DNA of 64,000 bases from a virus: the IMG/VR virus record IMGVR_UViG_3300030419_005541, positions 62,001 through 126,000 of that record. One strand, written 5' to 3'. Every line of letters starts with the position of its first letter. The first letter of the stretch is position 1. A program made the position numbers and the translations under genes. The notes beneath the pieces were generated by a model that saw nothing but the letters and a program-made list of their open reading frames with translations, was not told where the DNA came from and searched no databases. Shown here piece after piece: positions 24,442-33,479 of this stretch.

Positions 24442-26015
24442 AATCAAATGATTTAAAAGAAGCTCTACGACAGGAATATATTAAATGTGGGAATGACCCT
24501 TGTTACTTTATTACAAAGTATTGTGTTATTCAACATCCTATTCGTGGTAAAATACCTTTTGAATTATATCCATTTCAAGATAAAACTTTAAAAGAATTAT
24601 TAAATCATAAATACAATATAATTTTAAAAGCAAGGCAGTTAGGTATATCAACTTTGACTGCGGCGTATTCTTTGTGGTTAATGACATTTAGAAATGATAA
24701 GAACATTTTAGTGTTAGCTACTAAACAAGATACAGCAAAAAATCTTGTTACTAAAATTAGAGTGATGCACTCTAACTTACCTGGTTGGTTAAGACAAAAA
24801 TGTATTGAAGATAATAAATTGTCTTTACGATATAAAAATGGTTCACAAGTAAAAGCAGTTTCATCAAGTGAAGATTCAGGTCGTTCAGAAGCACTATCTC
24901 TTTTAGTATTAGATGAGGCCGCATTCATAGACAAAATTGATACAATATGGGCTGCGGCTCAACAAACACTATCAACCGGTGGACAATGTATTGCTTTGTC
25001 TACACCTAACGGTGTTGGTAATTGGTTTCATAGAACTTGGGTAGATGCAGAAGAAGGAGTAAATAGCTTTCACACTATAAAATTACATTGGTCATTACAC
25101 CCTGAACGTGATGAAACATATAGAAAAGAACAAGATAAATTATTAGGTCCATCACTCGCGGCACAAGAATGTGATTGTGACTTTCTAACTTCAGGTCAAA
25201 TGGTTGTAGATGGTTCTATATTACAAGAATATAAAGATACTCAATGTACAGACCCAATAGTAAAACAAGGAATAGATTCAAATGTTTGGGTATGGCAACA
25301 ACCTAATTACAATAAAAACTATATAATGAGTGCTGATGTTAGTAGAGGAGATGGTACTGATTATTCTGCTTTCCATATATTAGAATTAGAGTCAATGGAA
25401 CAAGTTGCTGAGTATCGTGGTAAGATAGGAACTAAAGATTTTGGTAATTTATGTGTAAATGTTGCAACAGAATTTAATGATGCACTTTTAGTTGTTGAAA
25501 ACAATAATATCGGATGGGCCGCTATTCAACAAATTATAGATAGAGGATATCAAAATTTATTTTATACAAGTAAAGATTTACAATATGTAGATGTAGAACA
25601 TCAAATAACTAATCGATATAGAGCAGAAGATAGAAATTTAAAACCCGGATTCTCTATGACTATGAAAACACGACCACTTGTTATTGCTAAATTAGAGGAA
25701 TACTTTAGAGAAAAGGCAGTAATTGTTCGTTCAAATCGATTAATAGATGAGTTGTTTGTATTTATATATAATAACAATAAAGCACAAGCTATGACCGGAT
25801 ATAATGATGATTTAGTTATGAGTTTTGGAATAGCATTGTGGGTGAGAGATACTGCATTAAGATTGAGAGCAGAAGGCGTAGAATTAAGTAAAAAAACTAT
25901 TACTAATTTTTCTACTCCTAATCAATTAATGTATCAACCCGGGGATAAAGAAGATTCTTGGAAAATTGAAATAGGTCACAACAAAGATGTTGAAGACCTT
26001 AAATGGTTACTATAG
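24438..26015 (+). CDS. gp17: terminase large subunit (gp17)
   Basis: This is a 525-residue DNA-packaging motor. The ATPase domain has the terminase-type Walker A KARQLGIST (64-72) and Walker B LLVLDEA (155-161). SALSTP-like coupling sequence IALSTPNGVGNWFH follows. The nuclease domain has SADVSRGDGTDYSAF with Asp300 and Asp305, then VVENNNIGWAAIQ and later acidic residues (YNDDLV), as in T4 gp17. It translocates DNA into the prohead through the portal and cuts concatemers. The length is shorter than T4 gp17 (about 610). It is followed immediately by the portal gene, the usual order in marine T4-like phages. Confidence 0.95.
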   Translation: MKSNDLKEALRQEYIKCGNDPCYFITKYCVIQHPIRGKIPFELYPFQDKTLKELLNHKYNIILKARQLGISTLTAAYSLWLMTFRNDKNILVLATKQDTAKNLVTKIRVMHSNLPGWLRQKCIEDNKLSLRYKNGSQVKAVSSSEDSGRSEALSLLVLDEAAFIDKIDTIWAAAQQTLSTGGQCIALSTPNGVGNWFHRTWVDAEEGVNSFHTIKLHWSLHPERDETYRKEQDKLLGPSLAAQECDCDFLTSGQMVVDGSILQEYKDTQCTDPIVKQGIDSNVWVWQQPNYNKNYIMSADVSRGDGTDYSAFHILELESMEQVAEYRGKIGTKDFGNLCVNVATEFNDALLVVENNNIGWAAIQQIIDRGYQNLFYTSKDLQYVDVEHQITNRYRAEDRNLKPGFSMTMKTRPLVIAKLEEYFREKAVIVRSNRLIDELFVFIYNNNKAQAMTGYNDDLVMSFGIALWVRDTALRLRAEGVELSKKTITNFSTPNQLMYQPGDKEDSWKIEIGHNKDVEDLKWLL

Positions 26016-26024
26016 GAGTTAATT

Positions 26025-27821
26025 ATGGCTGTAGATAAAGGATTATTTACAAGACTACGTAGATTGTTTTCTACTAATGTTGTTGTTAGGCAAGTTGGCG
26101 GTAAAAAACTAAAAGTTGCTGACACTTCAAGAACACAATCAAGTATAAAACATCAGTTGATAGATAGATATCAAAAGATTTATTCATCTGCTAAGCAGTA
26201 TGGATATGATGGTGGTGCTATTATTCAACAACAACGTTTAGGTCTTTTTAAAGATTATGAATCGATGGATTCTGATTCTATTATATCATCTGCACTTGAT
26301 ATTTACGCAGATGAGTCTACTATGAAAAATGAGTATGGGAAAGTTTTAGACATCGATACTGATAATGCTAATATTCACGATATATTACATAACTTATTTT
26401 ATGATGTTTTGAATGTAGAATTTAATTTATGGCCATGGGTTCGTAATATGTGTAAGTATGGTGATTTCTTTTTATTTATGGATATAGATGAAAAGTACGG
26501 TGTTACTAATGTAGTTCCTATTAGTCCTTATGATGTTTCAAGATTAGAAGGCGAAGACCCTGAAAATCCACATTATGTAAAATTTCGTATGACTCCTGTT
26601 GATAATGTTAGACATACACAATATGGAGCGCAACACGATGATTTAGAATCATTTCAAATTGCACATTTTAGATTGATAAGTGATGCAAACTTTTTACCAT
26701 ATGGTAGGTCAACATTAGAAGCCGCACGTAAAGTTTGGAAACAATTAACTCTTATGGAAGACGCTATGTTGATACATCGTATTATGAGAGCACCTGAAAA
26801 AAGAGTTTTCAAATTTGATATTGGAAATATTCCACCCGCAGAAGTAGAAAACTATATGAATCAAGTTGTAAATAAAATGAAGAAAACTCCTGTTATCGAT
26901 ACACAAACAGGTGATTATAATTTAAAATACAATATGCAAAATATTACAGAAGATTTCTTCATACCTGTTCGTGGAGGTGACAGCGGAACAAATATAGATA
27001 CATTAAGTGGATTAACTTACGAGGCCGTAGACGATATCGAGTATTTGAGGAATAGGATGTTAGCATCTCTGCGTGTGCCTAAGGCCTTTCTTGGATACGA
27101 AGAAGGAGTCGAGGGTAAAGCAACACTTGCCGCAGAAGATGTAAGATTTGCACGTACAATAGAAAGATTACAAAGAATTGTTGTAAGTGAATTACATAAA
27201 ATAGCTATTGTTCATTTATATGCACAAGGTTATCGTGACCAAGAGTTAGTTAATTTTGATTTAAAACTAACTAATCCATCTACAATATATGAACAAGAAA
27301 AACTTGAAATTTGGAATACAAAGACAAGTTTAGCAGATTCTATGTTGAGAGATGGTTTAATGTCTTCAGAATGGGTATATAAAAACATTTTTGGTATGAG
27401 TGACGAAGATATAAAAAACGAAGACGAAAAAATTATCTTTGATTACAAAAACAAGTATAGAAAATCTACTATCGAAAGTGAAGGTGAAGACCCAGCAAAG
27501 CAACCTGAACAGGCAGAAACTAACGATGATGCGATAGGTAGAACAGGAAAAGAATTAAATGGTGTAATGGGAAGACCTAAAGAAGGTCCAAAGTACGGAA
27601 AAGACGGTTCAGCACGTGGTCGTGACCCAATGGGTTCACACGATTTGAATACAAGTTATGAAAAAGATAACAAAATTAGACATACTTTTAAGAACGGGCC
27701 GTTGGCTTTAGCTCATTATGATGGTTTAATGAAGGCAATGGACAAAAATTCGAGGGAAATTCTTTCAGAATCAGACGATTTATCGAAAAATTATGAAGAA
27801 GAATTAAACTCAGAAAAATAA
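26025..27821 (+). CDS. gp20: portal vertex protein (gp20)
   Basis: This is a 598-residue portal with the Shine-Dalgarno AGGAG. Characteristic stretches are SMDSDSIISSALDIYADEST near residue 80, WPWVRNMCKYGDFFLFMDID, and YLRNRMLASLRVPKAFLGYE around 340-365, all matching the gp20 family used as a marine myovirus marker. It forms the twelve-subunit ring through which DNA enters and leaves and nucleates the prohead. The C-terminal tail (about 480-598) is polar and rich in Gly/Asp/Lys. The gene sits between terminase and a promoter-like motif at 27835. Confidence 0.95.
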   Translation: MAVDKGLFTRLRRLFSTNVVVRQVGGKKLKVADTSRTQSSIKHQLIDRYQKIYSSAKQYGYDGGAIIQQQRLGLFKDYESMDSDSIISSALDIYADESTMKNEYGKVLDIDTDNANIHDILHNLFYDVLNVEFNLWPWVRNMCKYGDFFLFMDIDEKYGVTNVVPISPYDVSRLEGEDPENPHYVKFRMTPVDNVRHTQYGAQHDDLESFQIAHFRLISDANFLPYGRSTLEAARKVWKQLTLMEDAMLIHRIMRAPEKRVFKFDIGNIPPAEVENYMNQVVNKMKKTPVIDTQTGDYNLKYNMQNITEDFFIPVRGGDSGTNIDTLSGLTYEAVDDIEYLRNRMLASLRVPKAFLGYEEGVEGKATLAAEDVRFARTIERLQRIVVSELHKIAIVHLYAQGYRDQELVNFDLKLTNPSTIYEQEKLEIWNTKTSLADSMLRDGLMSSEWVYKNIFGMSDEDIKNEDEKIIFDYKNKYRKSTIESEGEDPAKQPEQAETNDDAIGRTGKELNGVMGRPKEGPKYGKDGSARGRDPMGSHDLNTSYEKDNKIRHTFKNGPLALAHYDGLMKAMDKNSREILSESDDLSKNYEEELNSEK

Positions 27822-27834
27822 TTTTCAATAAGGA

Positions 27835-27848
27835 CATATTTATATATG
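27835..27848 (+). promoter_or_regulatory. candidate promoter motif (TATTTATA type)
   Basis: CATATTTATATATG lies in the 49-base gap after the portal gene, about 23 bases before the next ATG. It matches the core found at other unit heads. It may drive the head-assembly island from 27871 on. Confidence 0.4.
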
Positions 27849-27870
27849 ACTTGGAAGAGTTGGAGTTAAA

Positions 27871-28725
27871 ATGATTAAACACAATAAAGTTAAAAACACA
27901 GCATTTTTATATGAATGTTTGACTCGGCAGATAACTTCTGACGTATTGTCAAATGTAGAACCTTCACCTGCCTTAGATATTGTAAAAGAATTTTTTAGGC
28001 CTACTACTATATTAGGTAAAGAATTAGTTCTTTATAAAGCACTTACATCTAAGAAGTTAAAGAATGAAGGTAAAATAAATTATTTAGTAGATTCAGTTTT
28101 ACGTGAAAGAGCTAAGTTGAACTATAGTGATATGCGTAGAGCAAGATACAATTTAGTAAAAAAGATTACTGAAAGCTACGAATTAAAAGATTTTTTTAGA
28201 ACACGAATTTCAAACTTTAAAGATATAGCGTCTGTTTATAAATTATTCGAAATTCAACACAACTCCAATCCTTTCGAAGAAACAGAAATACGATTTATTG
28301 TTATGGAAAATCTTAAAGATACAGATTCACCTAAAACAGAAAAAACTTCTGTAGTGGAAAAATTTGAAAAAGAATCAAAAGATTTAAGATTATTATCGTA
28401 TAAAATACTTGTAGATAAGTTTAATCAAAAATACTCCAACCTTAATGAATCACAACGTGATTTGTTAAAAACATATATTAATAACATATCAAATACAAGT
28501 ACTTTAAAAGAGTTTATGTCTGAAGAAATTAAAACTCTTAAAGAAAAAATCTCAAAGATTCATCCTAAGATTGATGACAAGGTCGTTTCTATTAAATTAA
28601 AAGAATGTTTGAATGTTCTAAAAAAATTAAATAAAGGAAATGTTGTTAACGAAGAACAACTTATCACAATGATGAGATTCTATAATCTTTTGGATGAAAT
28701 TAATGCAGCAGTCGATAAAGCGTAG
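27871..28725 (+). CDS. conserved head-region protein of unknown function
   Basis: This is a 284-residue, mainly helical, charged protein. It starts MIKHNKVKNTAFLYECLTRQ and contains FFRPTTILGKELVLYKAL and YSDMRRARYNLVKKI. No enzymatic motif, signal or membrane segment is seen. There is no N-terminal capsid tag. Its location between portal and the tagged internal proteins, and its helical character, fit a prohead assembly or core factor of the sort T4 encodes with genes 67 and 68, but no sequence match to those is visible. Its 3' end overlaps the next gene by about 20 bases. Confidence 0.55.
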   Translation: MIKHNKVKNTAFLYECLTRQITSDVLSNVEPSPALDIVKEFFRPTTILGKELVLYKALTSKKLKNEGKINYLVDSVLRERAKLNYSDMRRARYNLVKKITESYELKDFFRTRISNFKDIASVYKLFEIQHNSNPFEETEIRFIVMENLKDTDSPKTEKTSVVEKFEKESKDLRLLSYKILVDKFNQKYSNLNESQRDLLKTYINNISNTSTLKEFMSEEIKTLKEKISKIHPKIDDKVVSIKLKECLNVLKKLNKGNVVNEEQLITMMRFYNLLDEINAAVDKA

Positions 28726-29218
28726 CGAAATATTTGAAATCATAAAAGAGATTCTTCGTGAAATGATGAACGAAGCATCCGTAACAGGAAATATTGCTGG
28801 TTATGAAACTCCAAACGCTTTTTCAGGCGGTCTTGCAAAAAACAAAAAGATGAAAAAAGATTTAATTAAAAGACTTCATATGAAGTTGGTTGGTAAGATT
28901 GATGAAAGTAAAGATGATGTAAAGTTAATGAAAGTCTATACTATGAAAGATAGACCACCATTTAAAGTAACTGAATCAAGATATCACGAGTATCGTAATG
29001 ATGAGACTCGTACACCCAAACAAAAGATTTGGCATAGTGTAAAAGAAGTTCGTGATAGTTTACAAAATCTTGACAGAAATTTAAAACACGCTATCAAGTT
29101 AAAGACCGAACAAGGAATGGATTCAAGAACATATTATAAATATGCTCGTAATAGTTTTCCAAAGATACAAGAAAAATTAATTAAGATGGCAAAAAAAGTT
29201 GGGGAGTTAAGCGCGTGA
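28703..29218 (+). CDS. probable capsid-internal / core protein with targeting-like helix
   Basis: This is a 171-residue protein from ATG 28703; ATG 28694 is an alternative adding MKL. The first 24 residues are an amphipathic helix (SEIFEIIKEILREMMNE) ending Asn-Glu before Ala-Ser, the tag pattern with a likely gp21-type cut. The next segment NIAGYETPNAFSGG is a motif I recall from head-region proteins of marine T4-like phages. The remainder is basic and helical. The mature product would be a basic, possibly DNA-associated capsid-interior protein. It overlaps the previous and next genes, and lies just upstream of the protease gene. Confidence 0.6.
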   Translation: MQQSIKRSEIFEIIKEILREMMNEASVTGNIAGYETPNAFSGGLAKNKKMKKDLIKRLHMKLVGKIDESKDDVKLMKVYTMKDRPPFKVTESRYHEYRNDETRTPKQKIWHSVKEVRDSLQNLDRNLKHAIKLKTEQGMDSRTYYKYARNSFPKIQEKLIKMAKKVGELSA

Positions 29219-29568
29219 GTACATATAAAAAAATGATGGCAGAAGCATTTGGTATTCAAGAAGGTAAAATTGAAGCTCGTGAATTAAAACTTTACATAGA
29301 TAATGATTCTGCTTTATATAGACAAAGATTTATGCCTATTATGAGAAATCTCAGTAACCATATGGCAAAAAATAGATATAAAGATTCTCTTGCTGTAAAA
29401 GCTTTTATGTATTTAGCCACAGCAGGAGCAAAGAAATATATTAAAGATTTTGGAGGAGATAGAAATACTTTTTCTAAAGCTGATTTAAAAGCAGTTGCCA
29501 AAGAATTTGTAGAAGAATTTAAAGATTCGTATGAGAATGAAGAATACGATTTTATGGGGAGAAAATAA
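29215..29568 (+). CDS. small internal protein with T4-like capsid targeting sequence
   Basis: This is a 117-residue protein starting at a GTG that overlaps the preceding TGA. The N-terminus MSTYKKMMAEA is strikingly like the T4 internal protein tag MKTYQEFIAEA: same length, Thr-Tyr at positions 3-4, and Ala-Glu before Ala at the cleavage point. The remaining part is a compact helical domain (YRQRFMPIMRNLSNHMAKNR) with no enzyme motif. It is the clearest capsid-targeting sequence in the window. Prediction: it is packaged in the prohead, cut after Glu10 by gp21 and ejected with the DNA. Confidence 0.65.
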   Translation: MSTYKKMMAEAFGIQEGKIEARELKLYIDNDSALYRQRFMPIMRNLSNHMAKNRYKDSLAVKAFMYLATAGAKKYIKDFGGDRNTFSKADLKAVAKEFVEEFKDSYENEEYDFMGRK

Positions 29569-29569
29569 A

Positions 29570-30835
29570 GTGAAAATTTTAGAAGAATATAAAAGATTTG
29601 CCGAAGAATTACTTATTGAAGCTGATGAACAACAGCCTCTTGATGATAAAGAAAAAGAAAAAGCTAAAAGTCAAGGACTTGTCCATCTTGGTGGAGGTGC
29701 ATATGGTAAAAAAGGTAAAGAAGCCACACATAAAAATGTTGATGGTAAACTTGAACCAATTGATAAAGATGGTGATGATGATGGTGCAGATGATAGTCAA
29801 AAATTAAGCGGTAAATCAGATTTCTCAAGAGATGGCGGAGATACTCCTCCTGAAGCCTGGGATGTTGAGGACGAGTTTGGTGGTGAAGATAGTGAAGTTG
29901 CAAAATATTTGAAAAGCTTACAAGGCAAGGAAGATGATGAAGACGAGTGGGATGATACATCTATGGGACAACGCAATCGCAGTTATGGTGGTAGAGGATT
30001 TGGAGATGATTCAGATGGTGGTGATGATAAACCAAAAGCAGACGAACCAAAAGCAGACGAACCAAGAGGTGCTGCGATTGTCGGCAAAACGGGAAACGCT
30101 GAACAATCAGCAAGTAAATTATCAGATATTATTGATGACGCAAAAGACCATGAAGGTAAAATGCCTAAAGGTGTTGCACGTCAAGTAGCACAATACGAAG
30201 CAGATATTTTAGCTCGACAAGGTATAAACAAAAGTCCGGATGGTACGTATTCAACAAGTGATTACGATGAAGACGAAGACGAAGTTATTTACGAACCAAT
30301 GTCTGAAGAAGGAATAATAAATGCAATCGCGCGCGAAACAGGCAAAAGTAAAGATGAAGTTGTTGCTATGAGAGCTATGGCAAAGGAATCAAACCCAGGA
30401 GTGTTTCCTGAAGATAAAGGTGATGATGAAAAAAGTGGAGAAGAGAGTATTTCTGACGAAGATTTAAAAGATACAATTTTACAAGATTTAAATCCAAGTC
30501 GTGATTCAGATAGAGATGAACGTGGTTTACCTAATAGTAAAGAAGATTGGGAAAACGAAGTAGAAGAAGTTGATAGCGCGTTTAAAGATGCAATGGAATA
30601 CTACGAAAGAACGAAGAAAGAATATGAAGATGAGTCTGTAACTGATGACCCGGAAGAAAGAGAGTATTTAAAAGATAGAGCACAAAAAGCTGAAAAAGAA
30701 TTTATTAAACGTAGAGCTGTTAGAGATGCTTATAAAGAAAAAGGTGAAACCTTAGGTTTATTTGACCACGTTGAACCTAAAAAGAAACCATTTCTAAGAG
30801 AACAATTAGAACGTATTGGTGGAGGAAAATACTAA
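29570..30835 (+). CDS. acidic tagged internal/core protein
   Basis: This is a 421-residue protein read from GTG 29570, one base after the preceding stop. The start is chosen because it gives the N-terminus MKILEEYKRFAEELLIEADE, a tag-like helix ending Leu-Ile-Glu before Ala. Residues about 25-60 contain AKSQGLVHLGGGAYGKKGKE and THKNVDGK, a module known to me from other phages. The rest is very acidic and Gly/Asp-rich (DKDGDDDGADD and similar), with a tandem KADEPKADEP. The acidity resembles prohead core or scaffold proteins that are degraded on maturation. It overlaps the protease start by one base. Confidence 0.6.
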   Translation: MKILEEYKRFAEELLIEADEQQPLDDKEKEKAKSQGLVHLGGGAYGKKGKEATHKNVDGKLEPIDKDGDDDGADDSQKLSGKSDFSRDGGDTPPEAWDVEDEFGGEDSEVAKYLKSLQGKEDDEDEWDDTSMGQRNRSYGGRGFGDDSDGGDDKPKADEPKADEPRGAAIVGKTGNAEQSASKLSDIIDDAKDHEGKMPKGVARQVAQYEADILARQGINKSPDGTYSTSDYDEDEDEVIYEPMSEEGIINAIARETGKSKDEVVAMRAMAKESNPGVFPEDKGDDEKSGEESISDEDLKDTILQDLNPSRDSDRDERGLPNSKEDWENEVEEVDSAFKDAMEYYERTKKEYEDESVTDDPEEREYLKDRAQKAEKEFIKRRAVRDAYKEKGETLGLFDHVEPKKKPFLREQLERIGGGKY

Positions 30836-31440
30836 TGAAACAATTAATAGTAGACTATATACCATTTGAAGTTGCTCCTGAGACAATCAATGAAGCAATG
30901 TCTTCTAATGGTAAACTAATCGTGAAAGGCGTTCTACAACGTGCAGAAGCGAAAAATCAAAATGGTCGTGTTTATCCTATGGACTTACTTCAACGTGAAG
31001 CTAAAAAGTACACAAGTAATTTTATAAGAGAAAAGAGAGCATTAGGTGAGTTAGACCATCCTGATAGTTCTGTTGTAAATTTAAATAACGTTTCTCATAA
31101 TGTGTTAGAAATGAATTGGGATGGAAATGATTTGAAAGGTACAATCGAAGTATTGACTACACCAAGTGGAAATATTTTAAGAGAATTATTTAAAAGTGGT
31201 ATTAGACTTGGTATCTCTTCACGTGGATTAGGTTCTGTTGAACCAATGAAAGAAGATAAAGATGCGCAAGAAGTACAAAACGATTTTGAATTGATTGCAT
31301 TTGATTTTGTTAGTAATCCATCTACACACGGAGCATTTATGAATCCTGTTAACGAAAGTGTTAATCGTGATGAACAAATACGTTCAGGTAAGTGGCACGC
31401 GGTAGATAATACTATAGGAAAAATTTTAAGAGGCGAATAA
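30835..31440 (+). CDS. gp21: prohead core protease (gp21)
   Basis: This is a 201-residue serine protease of the T4 gp21 family. RALGELDHPDSS contains the catalytic His (His75) and GIRLGISSRGLGSV the nucleophilic Ser (127-131 region). FELIAFDFVSNPSTHGAF is the conserved C-terminal motif. It cleaves scaffold, capsid and internal proteins after (L/I)-x-E during head maturation. Its own N-terminus has TINE-A (18-21) and its C-terminus PVNE-S (171-175), possible self-processing sites. The gene starts inside the stop of the acidic core gene and ends sharing one base with the next ORF. Confidence 0.93.
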   Translation: MKQLIVDYIPFEVAPETINEAMSSNGKLIVKGVLQRAEAKNQNGRVYPMDLLQREAKKYTSNFIREKRALGELDHPDSSVVNLNNVSHNVLEMNWDGNDLKGTIEVLTTPSGNILRELFKSGIRLGISSRGLGSVEPMKEDKDAQEVQNDFELIAFDFVSNPSTHGAFMNPVNESVNRDEQIRSGKWHAVDNTIGKILRGE

Positions 31441-32810
31441 TGCCTTTTAAGTCTGAAAAACAAAAACGATGGATGTATGCTAATAAACCTAAAATGGCTA
31501 AAAAGTGGGAGAAGAAAGTGAAAGAACAAAAGCTAAATGAGAATCCAGCAGTAATAGCAACTGCGGCTCGCGCGGCTATAGAAAAAGCAAAAGAAAAAGA
31601 CATTTCTCCTGGCGTAAAGGTAAAAACTGCTGCAAATAATCCAAACCATAAAGACCATAAAAAAGCAAAAGGTATTATACAAAGAATTAGAGATAAAGCA
31701 AAAGCGGCAATAGATAAAATTAAAAATAAAAAAGGTAAAGAAACAAAAAAAGCTGAACCAAAGAAACAATCTAAATCAGATGCTGACCATTATGCAAGAC
31801 AATTTGGTGTTAAAGAAAATGCAAAACAACAATTAAAAATGTTTTTTGAAAAAAATGTTCCAACTAATCCAACTAAGTGGTCATATTACAAAAGTCGAGC
31901 AAAAGAAAAATTTGATGTTTATCCATCAGCTTATGCAAATGCTTGGGCTGTTGACCAATATAATGATGCTGGTGGTGGATGGAAAAAAGAAAAGAAAAAG
32001 AAAAAAGAACAAATTGGTGAAGCTAAAATAAAAAGATGGGAACAAATACCAAAAAGTGGAACTATTGATTTTGGTAAATATGGTAGATTTGTAATACTAA
32101 GTACAAACGATTTGAGAGTTAGTGGAAAATTTGTATCAGGTTCTGCTAAAAGTAATAGAACAATTACATTTTATTCTGATAAAGGAAAAACTTATTATCG
32201 TAAAAGAAAAGGATTGAGCATATCAGATACTCCATCATTTCCTTTTGATAATGTTAAATCTATAAAAGAATCCGAAGTAAATGAACGTATGCCATATAAA
32301 CGCTCTTTTAAAGGACAACGGAAAACGGGTGATAATTACCTAGGCGGTTCAAGTGACAACAGAGGAAATAGAAGTGAACTATATCAAGCTAAAGACGGAA
32401 AATTTTATATTTGGGTACAGAGTGGCGGTGCTGAAGGTTACATAGACTTACCTAAAAACATAAAAAATAGAGGTGAGGCTGATGATATACATCTTGACCT
32501 TCGGGATAAATTTAGAAAAAAGAAACCAATTAAAGTTAAAGGTAAAACTCTCAAACCCGAATCTGTAAATGAAGATGTACTAAATGAAGCAACTTATGTA
32601 AAAGGTAAGATGATGGTAATATTGAAAAATTCATTTATGGATGTACATGGAGGTTTAGTTAAGAATGTGACTTTATCAGATTCTTTATCTGACGAAGCAA
32701 GATACAGATTAGGTATGTTTCAAAAAAGAATGTCTGCGGCTCGTGAAAATTATGTTAAAGCAGTTATGAGAGCAAGTAAACCATTTGATAAAGAGATAAC
32801 CGGAGTATAA
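31440..32810 (+). CDS. multi-module basic protein with repeated gp21-type sites
   Basis: This is a 456-residue protein. The start MPFKSEKQKRWMYANKPKMA is a recurrent phage module. Candidate protease sites are LNE-N (32-35), IGE-A (192-195), VNE-R (280-283), VNE-D (376-379) and LNE-A (381-384). They divide the chain into a Lys/Ala-rich basic segment, a module with KFDVYPSAYANAWAVDQY (DUF5872-like), a beta module (IPKSGTIDFGKYGRFVILST), a module with MPYKRSFKGQRKTGDNYLGG, and a C-terminal helical unit. No catalytic residues are evident. The design looks like a polyprotein of small capsid-interior proteins, processed by the protease encoded immediately upstream. Confidence 0.6.
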   Translation: MPFKSEKQKRWMYANKPKMAKKWEKKVKEQKLNENPAVIATAARAAIEKAKEKDISPGVKVKTAANNPNHKDHKKAKGIIQRIRDKAKAAIDKIKNKKGKETKKAEPKKQSKSDADHYARQFGVKENAKQQLKMFFEKNVPTNPTKWSYYKSRAKEKFDVYPSAYANAWAVDQYNDAGGGWKKEKKKKKEQIGEAKIKRWEQIPKSGTIDFGKYGRFVILSTNDLRVSGKFVSGSAKSNRTITFYSDKGKTYYRKRKGLSISDTPSFPFDNVKSIKESEVNERMPYKRSFKGQRKTGDNYLGGSSDNRGNRSELYQAKDGKFYIWVQSGGAEGYIDLPKNIKNRGEADDIHLDLRDKFRKKKPIKVKGKTLKPESVNEDVLNEATYVKGKMMVILKNSFMDVHGGLVKNVTLSDSLSDEARYRLGMFQKRMSAARENYVKAVMRASKPFDKEITGV

Positions 32811-32811
32811 C

Positions 32812-33477
32812 GTGGCTAAGATTCAAGTACAAGGTATTGGAATGTTTACTGATGATACTCTTAAAAAGAAAATTATACAATTAGCAAATGATTTACAAAA
32901 GAACGCTAAGAAAGGTAATTGGAATAAAGCATCTGAAAATGGTATCAGAGCATTAGGTCGTATGTGGGGAGCATATCAAGAGTGGTCGAGAAATAACGAA
33001 TCTGTAAATGAAGCTGGTATGGAACTAAATAAAATTAAAGATGCTATATTAATGTTTCAAAAGAAGATTAAGAAACAAGGTAGCGTTACTAATGCGAGAG
33101 ATGAAGACCACCTAAAGAATCTAATCAAAGTTTATAAACAAATGGGTGGTAAGGGAATTAAAGAAGGAAAACTTAATGAAAGAATGAAAACTCCTTTTAT
33201 AGTACATCCTACTGACCCTGACCAAACAGAAAGACATTTTGTTAAATTATTTAAACAACTTGCTAAAGGTCATCCAAGTCCAATTGATTACGGACCGAGA
33301 GAATCTGATATGTATGATTGGAATGATAGACGTAATTACTATAAAGCAATAGAAGAATACAATAAGTATATGAATAAAATTGCTGACGGTCTTAATAAAT
33401 CACTTGATGAGATGAACAACATTTGGAAAACTTGGACAAAGATACGAGACAAACATCGTAAAAAAGATAAAAGTTAA
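32812..33477 (+). CDS. helical mosaic protein with internal gp21-type sites
   Basis: This is a 221-residue protein from GTG. It has no clear N-terminal tag, but the sites SVNE-A (65-68) and LNE-R (121-124) separate three helical segments of roughly 65, 55 and 97 residues. Segment 1 includes KGNWNKASENGIRALGRMWG. Segment 3 includes FIVHPTDPDQTERHFVKLFK and a Trp/Tyr-rich stretch. Function is unknown. Location between the polyprotein and a tagged gene suggests it belongs to the same cargo or core group. Confidence 0.5.
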   Translation: MAKIQVQGIGMFTDDTLKKKIIQLANDLQKNAKKGNWNKASENGIRALGRMWGAYQEWSRNNESVNEAGMELNKIKDAILMFQKKIKKQGSVTNARDEDHLKNLIKVYKQMGGKGIKEGKLNERMKTPFIVHPTDPDQTERHFVKLFKQLAKGHPSPIDYGPRESDMYDWNDRRNYYKAIEEYNKYMNKIADGLNKSLDEMNNIWKTWTKIRDKHRKKDKS

Positions 33478-33479
33478 TA

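Noticed and set aside
29531-29569. Upstream in-frame ATG extension of the acidic core protein.
   Set aside because: It overlaps the end of the previous gene by 38 bases and would hide the tag-like N-terminus; GTG 29570, one base after the preceding stop, is the better start.
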